Source: Leptospira terpstrae serovar Hualin str. LT 11-33 = ATCC 700639
GTDB taxonomy: Bacteria > Spirochaetota > Leptospiria > Leptospirales > Leptospiraceae
Reading direction: 5' to 3'
Assembly: GCF_000332495.1 (NCBI RefSeq)
Contig: NZ_AOGW02000008.1
Location: 1-60,000 of the forward strand
Length of the DNA: 60,000 nt
The position numbers were made by a program, and so were the translations under genes. Shown piece after piece: positions 54,577 to 60,000 of this stretch. Positions within the stretch are counted from its first letter, which is position 1, and each line of letters begins with the position of its first letter. The notes under the pieces are model-generated. The model saw nothing but the letters and a program-made list of their open reading frames with translations. It searched no databases and was not told the origin of the DNA.

Positions 54577-55087
54577 TAAAAGCAAAATCTCAAAATCAGA
54601 AAACCCATTTCCTTTTTGATTTTAGGATGTTTGACTTATTTTATCTGCTCATGTTTTAAAGAAAATTCCTTATTTGATAAGGACAATTTGATTCTAGGGT
54701 TTGTGATGAGTCAAAATGAAATACCTCTATTGAATGATTTAGAGATTCAAACGAGTGTCGTATACGGTTCTCAACTCATCACAATCACATTTTCTTTTCG
54801 GATTGCATTCCTTCAGAATTATTCCATAGATGCTTTTCTCGTGCGGCCGGTAACTATTCTTCTTCAACCCGACGGTGTCACCGTTGGAAAATTTCTACAA
54901 GAGGCAGGTGAAATAGGGAATCAGCAAACCACCTGTTGCAGATCCGCTTGTCACTGGAAATTGAAATGAGTATTGTATGAAGGTTGCTTTGAACGGTAAT
55001 GATATGGAAATGAAAGTGGATTACAATACAGAGGCCGCTACCCCGATTCCTCCGGGACCAAAACCCGTCTGGATACGACGACTTTAA
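54577..55087 (+). pseudogene. Decayed lipoprotein gene with frameshift, related to the tandem pair
   Basis: Frame 1 (stop at 54967-54969) encodes a signal-like segment with lipobox-like ICSC, but no ATG or GTG start is available. A second frame, entered near 54966, reads NEYCMKVALNGNDMEM and ends PPGPKPVWIRRL at 55087. The C-x-M ... M-E part aligns with CNDHCMGASLVGAQME of the tandem lipoproteins. One frameshift plus a lost start indicate a relict of that family. Confidence 0.5.
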
Positions 55088-55415
55088 CCGATGCTTGCGT
55101 CTACTTAGATTCATTTTCCTTTTTTCAGAAAAAACCAGTCACCCAGTCTATAAAACATTGAATCATCGAATCGTTATTCCGTAGCACCTAACAAAGTAAA
55201 AGATTACAATTCATACCAAAAGGTGAAAACTTTTGGAATAAAAATCGGTTTTTGCGAAACCAGTTTGCCAGGAAGATAAGATTACTGTGGCATTTGCACC
55301 TTTCCACGAGCCACTCCCCTCCTCCCGAACTCGGGTGGGGGATTTTGGATTCGCTATCGGGCGAGACCCCAGACTCAAACTAGGATAAAATCCAAATGAT
55401 TCCAAAGATTTTTAT
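55088..55415. other. Spacer with a GC-rich patch
   Basis: No supported gene. A patch at about 55308-55380 is much richer in G+C than its surroundings (CTCCTCCCGAACTCGGGTGG). CCGAACTCGG is an inverted repeat within it. Confidence 0.3.
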
Positions 55416-55473
55416 GGGGTCGGGCTATCCAGGGCTTCGGTCGCCAAGCGACCGCTACCGCGCCCTTTCGATA
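55416..55473. repeat. Dispersed intergenic repeat, copy A
   Basis: It shares the string GGGCTTCGG-x-CGC...GCTAC-x-GCGCCCTTT with copy B at 59890-59948, about 50 of 60 positions matching. CGGTCGC/GCGACCG forms a stem inside it. Confidence 0.65.
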
Positions 55474-55676
55474 CTTCCCTAAAACGAGTATACTTATCAT
55501 AGCTTATAAGCTGGTAGGATTGGATTTCAACAGTGCAAGCACTAGAAAAAATAAAGAAAATCTAATTCCCTTCCCAGTGAAAATTAGAAAAAACTTGCCA
55601 ATCATGAATGAAACAAAAGAGTTTTTAACAAATGTTAGTGATTTTTTTATCTGAAAAAACGAACCTGGGGAATTGA

Positions 55677-56093
55677 ATGGGAAACGAGAATTTCATGCTT
55701 CGTTCGTTATTGATGAGAAAAATCACAGGTATATTGCTGCTTCTTTTTTACGGAAGTTGTAATCCATTAACATTAAATAACCCCTGCGATCAAAAATCAA
55801 AAGCATATATAGAGACCTTGTTACTCGCTTCCGTATCGGAAATTCCTATTCCCTTTTGTGGATTTAGCGTTGGTAATTCGCCCAAACTCTGGGAAACACA
55901 GGCCTATCTCAAAGCATCGAATGCAGATGCAAATGATGGCTTCGGATATTCCGTAGCCGTCTCTGGTGATATAATCGTGGTGGGAGCTGCAGGTGAGTCA
56001 AGTAACCAAACGACAATTACGAATGGACCCGCTGCGAGTACAAACAATTCAGCTTTAACGTCTGGTGCAGCCTTTGTGTTTTTTAGAAAGTAA
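55677..56093 (+). pseudogene. Truncated FG-GAP-repeat lipoprotein with the CDxxS module
   Basis: A 138-residue frame. The signal peptide ends FYGSC, and the module NPLTLNNPCDQKSKAYIE ... FCG follows. Then a single FG-GAP repeat is seen: YLKASNADANDGFGYSVAVS, GDIIVVGAAGESSNQT and GAAFVFF, after which the frame stops (RK then TAA). FG-GAP proteins carry many such repeats, so this is the stump of a longer gene. A plus-one shift would continue FLESKTDWKHK for a few codons, which looks like repeat sequence, then stops. The start could also be an internal ATG (MLRSLL or MRKITG). Confidence 0.6.
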
Positions 56094-56124
56094 AACGGAT
56101 TGGAAACATAAATTACATTCATAA

Positions 56125-56589
56125 ATGAAAAAACAGATTCCCTATCAAAAAGAAATCATTCTTGTCACAATAACTACCCTTATCTTAAGCATTTTGTATT
56201 TTCTTTTCCTTCGACCAAACTCAAATGGAAATCAATTCACGCCACCCTCAATGGAAGTGGATAAAAAAGGTCTCTCACCTTACCACAAACGAGAAGTGAA
56301 TTTTACCATCACCAAACACAAACGGAAAATTCAAATTTGTTACAATTTATACTTAGAAACAAAACCTAAAATCGAAGAAGGCAAAATCCAATTCGATTGG
56401 CAAATCGAACCCAATGGAGTTCCCAAAAAAGTGGAACTCATCCAATCCGATTTTACATCTGATACCCTCATCGGTTGTATTCAAAATGAAATCAAGTCTT
56501 GGGAATTTCCTCCTCCGCCTGATAGGTCACGTAATACTTATGCAGAATATACTTTTTTCTTTAAAAAGGATGTGAATCTTCCAAAATAA
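56125..56589 (+). CDS. AgmX/PglI C-terminal-domain (TonB-like) membrane protein
   Basis: A 154-residue protein with one N-terminal transmembrane helix (EIILVTITTLILSILYFLFL). The periplasmic part matches the AgmX/PglI C-terminal / TonB-like pattern: Q-I-C-Y-N-L-Y-L ... G-K-I-Q-F-D-W-Q-I-E-P-N-G-V-x-K-K-V ... C-I-x-N-E-I-x-S-W-E-F-P-P-P-P. The paired Cys in ICYN and IGCI are typical of the domain. TonB-like domains of this kind couple inner-membrane complexes to the envelope, but no ExbB/ExbD partner is nearby, so its role is uncertain. Confidence 0.65.
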   Translation: MKKQIPYQKEIILVTITTLILSILYFLFLRPNSNGNQFTPPSMEVDKKGLSPYHKREVNFTITKHKRKIQICYNLYLETKPKIEEGKIQFDWQIEPNGVPKKVELIQSDFTSDTLIGCIQNEIKSWEFPPPPDRSRNTYAEYTFFFKKDVNLPK

Positions 56590-56876
56590 AGCCTGGGACC
56601 CGAATCATCGTTATTATTTCAAAAAGAGGATTGAAAAAAATTGACCTTCCGTTTGTGATCAAATAATTCCTAGCAACTAATACACATTATAAGGCTTTTA
56701 ACAAAATACTCTTTTGAAAAATTACAATCCCTACAACCAAGGAACATGTTCGATAAGCAGGAAATAATTTAATTTGAATTGTATATCATATTCCAATAAG
56801 TGATTATATAGTTCTATTCTCTCATTATCTAAAAAAATAAGTTGAGCAAAGTCAACGATTTTCAAAGAATTGCCCC

Positions 56877-58085
56877 ATGTGGAAATATAAGTGGATTTTT
56901 TTATTTTTGGTTCCCCAATTCCTATCTGCTGAAGGATTTCAAAAAGGCAATCTCATGTTATTTGGTTCTGGCTCCTATGGACTAGGAATGTCTTCAGGAA
57001 GTTTAGAACGTTATGCGGAAACATATAATTTTCCATCGTATTTAACTTTTCGCGATGGCCTTAGCCCTGAATCAAGAGCCCTTTATTTTTATGGTCTTAC
57101 CGAATAAAATTCCGACCAAATCCAATTGAACAGCCATTTGGGCGAATTGGGAGTACAATATGCATTATTTAAATATATTTCAGTTGGACTAACGGGTGTT
57201 TATCAATCGATAGAAGCATCTAACTTACGACTGTTGGAACCTACTTTAGTGCTTTTAATGGGAAACCAATTACAACGTCAATATTCTTCAAGTTCCATAA
57301 GTGATAGTCTCTTTTCGGCTGAATTAGTTTCATTTTTAATTCGAAAAGACCAAAGAATTTCTTCGATCACAACTGGGAATTTGGACTTTGGAATTCATTT
57401 TTTACCAAATTCTGTTTTCGATCCTTATATCCGTTTTGGCGGAGGAATTGGAAACGAACGCCAGGCAGGTGGAAATGTGCAACGTTTGTTTGCTGGCATT
57501 GGTCTTCGTTTCCATTTTGTATCCTCGTATTTTCTTTTTCTAGAAGCTTTAACTACCAATACCTACATTGTAGATTATAAAGCACAAGCTAATACATTCC
57601 GTAACCGTGGTAATTTTGAAGAAAGTTTTGTAAGCCTAGGATTTGGAAAACAATTTTCATTAGGTTCTATCACTGACGAACCAATTGTTACAGCCGATGT
57701 CCAAACGATCGAAAAAACAGAACAAAAAGAATCTCTACCTCAGATCAAAACTTTTTCATTTTTAGCCAGTGAGATTTTTGAGCCAAAGACAACTATGATT
57801 CATGTCGAAGGCCGAGCAAAATTAGATGCCCTTGCTCGTAGTTTTGCAATTGAATACCCTGAATATGAAATTTTGATCATCAACTTTGTGGCACCCTTTC
57901 CTGGTTCTGAAGAGGAAGATCCCTTACACGAACAGTTTGGAATCAATCGTTCCTTTGCCATTTTCCAAATCCTACGAGAGAAAAACATTCCTGCCACACG
58001 AATTGTCAATGCAACGGCAGGCTCTACTCGTTACGAATTGGATTCCTCTGAACGAGTATTATTTGAACTCCGTGCCAAACCATAA
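56877..58085 (+). pseudogene. OmpA-like outer-membrane protein gene with an in-frame stop
   Basis: Two frames in the same phase form one gene split by TAA at 57105-57107. Part 1 (77 codons) has the signal peptide (FLFLVPQFLSA) and the first barrel strands (GNLMLFGSGSYGLGMSSG). Part 2 continues without shift (NSHLGELGVQYALFKYISVG) through the barrel to a C-terminal OmpA-like peptidoglycan-binding region (FEPKTTMIHVEGRAKLDALA, EEDPLHEQFGINRSFAIFQIL, SSERVLFELRAKP). The usual NX2LSX2RAX2V motif is only loosely kept. A full-length protein of 402 residues would result from one codon change. No restart site with a ribosome-binding site is seen after the stop. Confidence 0.65.
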
Positions 58086-58348
58086 CCTACCCTACGACGA
58101 GTTTCACCTGAAAAGCGCCTCTCGCTTCGATACTGGGTGAGTCCTCAATGATTTGATTCTCGAACATGATGAAGTCGATGTTACATACCGTTTGAACTAA
58201 AATTTGGCGCAGAGTTAATTTTATACTGGTGATTCGTTCCCATTTATTAGAATTCATTTTCTCGATAAAATGGAGACAATCATTGGTATAATTCAATTAT
58301 GTTCGTCTTATATCATCAGATAATCATACCATAATCGGACTATATAAT

Positions 58349-59806
58349 TTGAGCGATTCTCCCTTAATTCCCCCTGACCAACTTGCTAAATTTGAATTTA
58401 ATGATGATCAGCTTAGCAGTTATCGTAAGAGCAAACAAATCCCACTCGATCTTTATGATCGGAACGGCAAACTCATCATGGCAAAAAAAAAGAACGCAAC
58501 GGAAGAGGATTTTGGCAAACTTCTAAAGATTGAGTTGCAAGGAGCCTATTGCCTCTCAATTGACACAAAACATTTGCGCATTACATCGGGAGAAACAACA
58601 GACCCTCGCCAAACCAAACTTTTTGATCCAGACAAAACAACAGATTTTGCAAAACAAACCGAATCATTGATCTTAGAGTTAAAAAAAGAAGCCTTTAATT
58701 CGGAACATGCTCTCAGATTACACAAATCAATAGGAAAAGTTTTAGATGACTTCACAAGCAATCCAGATTTTGAATCTGGATTATTTAATATATTAGAGAT
58801 TTTGAATCATGCTGGTGTACCAGTTGAATCGGAATTAATGACAAAACGAACAATTGTTGCGATGGGTATGAAAGTCCGAACCAAAAAGATAGGTGTAGGT
58901 GATGATAACAAACCAAACAAAAAAGACCATCTTTCCGTGATGACAGCAAGTTTTCTCGCTGATATAGGTTATTCAAAATTAGTATTACCAGACAAACCAA
59001 ATCTAACTAAAGAAGAATACAATGCAATCCAACAACACCCGATTATCAGTTATTTGATGACACTTGCGGCACCAGAAATTACACAAGAGATTCGAACTTT
59101 AGTTTTAAACCATCATAGACCTTTTCGAGGGAATTCGATTAACAATAACTTCCCTGACAATAATACAGTGTTTAGAAAGTTAATGTTAATTAGAGATAAG
59201 TTTATAAAAGACCCAAGTAAAAAAATGATCGTAGCTGATATCGATGCACAACTTCGGATCCAAGAATCGAATGTGAACTCAGTCAATTTCGAAGAAGATA
59301 TAGCAATTTTGTCTCTTGCTAGTGAATATGCAAGTTTAACAACAAACCAACCATGGAGACCTGCATTCAGTTCAGCAACAGCATTAAAAATGATTGTGAA
59401 TGATTCGTTTTTTTCCTATAGCAATCGAAACATTCGCCATTTACTAGATTATGTTGGTGCTAGTTTAACAAATAATCAGAATATTATCAACGTGGGTGAT
59501 TACGTCATCACAGCGTCTATTGATTCAGAAAAACAGGCACATTTTGATATTTGCAAAATTTTAGAAGTTGATCGTTTTCAGACACGTCCAAAAATCCAAA
59601 GGTTATGCACCATCAAACCTTTGTTTAAAAAAGGGATTAAATATCGAATTGCTGATTTTGATATCAACGAAATTCGTATAGACAAACGCAGAGCGGTAAT
59701 AGACCTTGCAGGCCAAACTTCCAGTACACAAAGGATCATTTACATCATTGATCCAGAAATGAACGCACCTCTTTATGATGCAGTCACTAAAATGGAATTA
59801 CCTTAA
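58349..59806 (+). CDS. Degenerate HD-GYP-domain protein
   Basis: A 485-residue protein starting at TTG 58349; no ATG fits and no ribosome-binding site is visible, while TATAAT-like sequence lies directly before it. The N-terminal region (residues 1-140) is unassigned. The middle has HD-GYP landmarks, but key residues are missing: SVMTASFLADIGYSKLVLPD has AD where the catalytic HD pair would be. KPNLTKEEYNAIQQHPIISY keeps the LT-x-EE ... HP part, and LVLNHHRPFRG keeps HH. The GYP is not present. c-di-GMP hydrolysis is therefore unlikely; a binding or scaffold role fits better. Confidence 0.6.
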   Translation: MSDSPLIPPDQLAKFEFNDDQLSSYRKSKQIPLDLYDRNGKLIMAKKKNATEEDFGKLLKIELQGAYCLSIDTKHLRITSGETTDPRQTKLFDPDKTTDFAKQTESLILELKKEAFNSEHALRLHKSIGKVLDDFTSNPDFESGLFNILEILNHAGVPVESELMTKRTIVAMGMKVRTKKIGVGDDNKPNKKDHLSVMTASFLADIGYSKLVLPDKPNLTKEEYNAIQQHPIISYLMTLAAPEITQEIRTLVLNHHRPFRGNSINNNFPDNNTVFRKLMLIRDKFIKDPSKKMIVADIDAQLRIQESNVNSVNFEEDIAILSLASEYASLTTNQPWRPAFSSATALKMIVNDSFFSYSNRNIRHLLDYVGASLTNNQNIINVGDYVITASIDSEKQAHFDICKILEVDRFQTRPKIQRLCTIKPLFKKGIKYRIADFDINEIRIDKRRAVIDLAGQTSSTQRIIYIIDPEMNAPLYDAVTKMELP

Positions 59807-59889
59807 CCATATAGTTTTCTTTCTTTCGATTAGATTCTCGTAACAGACTTCCACTGAAAATAATAAACTAACATGCGCATTCGATATGC

Positions 59890-59948
59890 GTGGTTGGGTT
59901 ATCCTGGGCTTCGGCCGCATTACGACAGCTACTGCGCCCTTTCTATCC
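59890..59948. repeat. Dispersed intergenic repeat, copy B
   Basis: GGGTTATCCTGGGCTTCGG starts at 59895, followed by CGC and a GCTACTGCGCCCTTTCTATC tail. Same repeat family as copy A at 55416, both intergenic. Confidence 0.65.
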
Positions 59949-60000
59949 CTCTCGCTGGGAAAAAATGGAACGTTGCCGAGAAACGTTTCCAAGCTAAGCC

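Noticed and set aside
55308..55400. GC-rich patch as a tRNA or rRNA fragment
   Set aside because: No cloverleaf, no conserved T-loop or CCA, and no rRNA signature could be found.

Overview
The window reads as a chromosomal stretch of a spirochaete, most probably a saprophytic Leptospira. The evidence is an AT-rich genome, many genes for lipoproteins with loose lipoboxes, a DUF1554-type protein, seven-repeat and YVTN-type propeller lipoproteins, an FG-GAP lipoprotein, and several sensor, cyclase and sigma genes of leptospiral style. No species call is possible from sequence reading alone. No rRNA, tRNA or CRISPR array was seen.

Layout. 0-1.4 kb: an IS481-type transposase at the left edge beside a decapitated sodium:solute symporter. 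1.37-2.7 kb: a leucine-rich leader peptide and attenuator before a short LeuA-type synthase. 2.8-13 kb: an amidohydrolase behind a palindromic promoter, a DUF4349 lipoprotein, a TetR regulator, a PhoD-like phosphatase, several lipoproteins and a metallo-beta-lactamase-fold hydrolase. 13-20 kb: an SH3-like exported protein, a propeller lipoprotein, and a 7TM histidine kinase / outer-membrane protein / LytTR regulator cluster. 20-25.5 kb: ornithine aminotransferase diverging from separate proline dehydrogenase and P5C dehydrogenase genes, which together convert ornithine and proline to glutamate. 25.7-34 kb: a propeller lipoprotein, a ClpP/sigma pair facing a kinase-receiver-phosphatase hybrid, and an operon of hydrolase, DGPF protein and ECF42-like sigma factor. 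34-42.5 kb: a second seven-repeat lipoprotein, leuCD with a divergent LysR gene, a DUF1554 lipoprotein, a coiled-coil beta-barrel and two membrane proteins.

42.5-60 kb is accessory in character. It has a class III cyclase, long gene-poor spacers, lipoprotein genes, gene relicts, and a cytochrome c / YceI / DUF5777 operon. An OmpA-like gene carries an in-frame stop, and a degenerate HD-GYP protein lies near the right end.

The most striking observation is a conserved 19-bp element (consensus ATTCCCGTCCCAGGACGAC) found six times between 45.2 and 54.3 kb. Every copy points at a small exported or lipoprotein gene, and every copy is followed after exactly 17 nt by a -10-like heptamer. It behaves like the promoter signature of an undescribed local regulon of surface proteins. 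A second thread is a shared N-terminal lipoprotein module (C-x-P-x3-N-x2-C-D-x2-S ... C) fused to four unrelated passenger domains.
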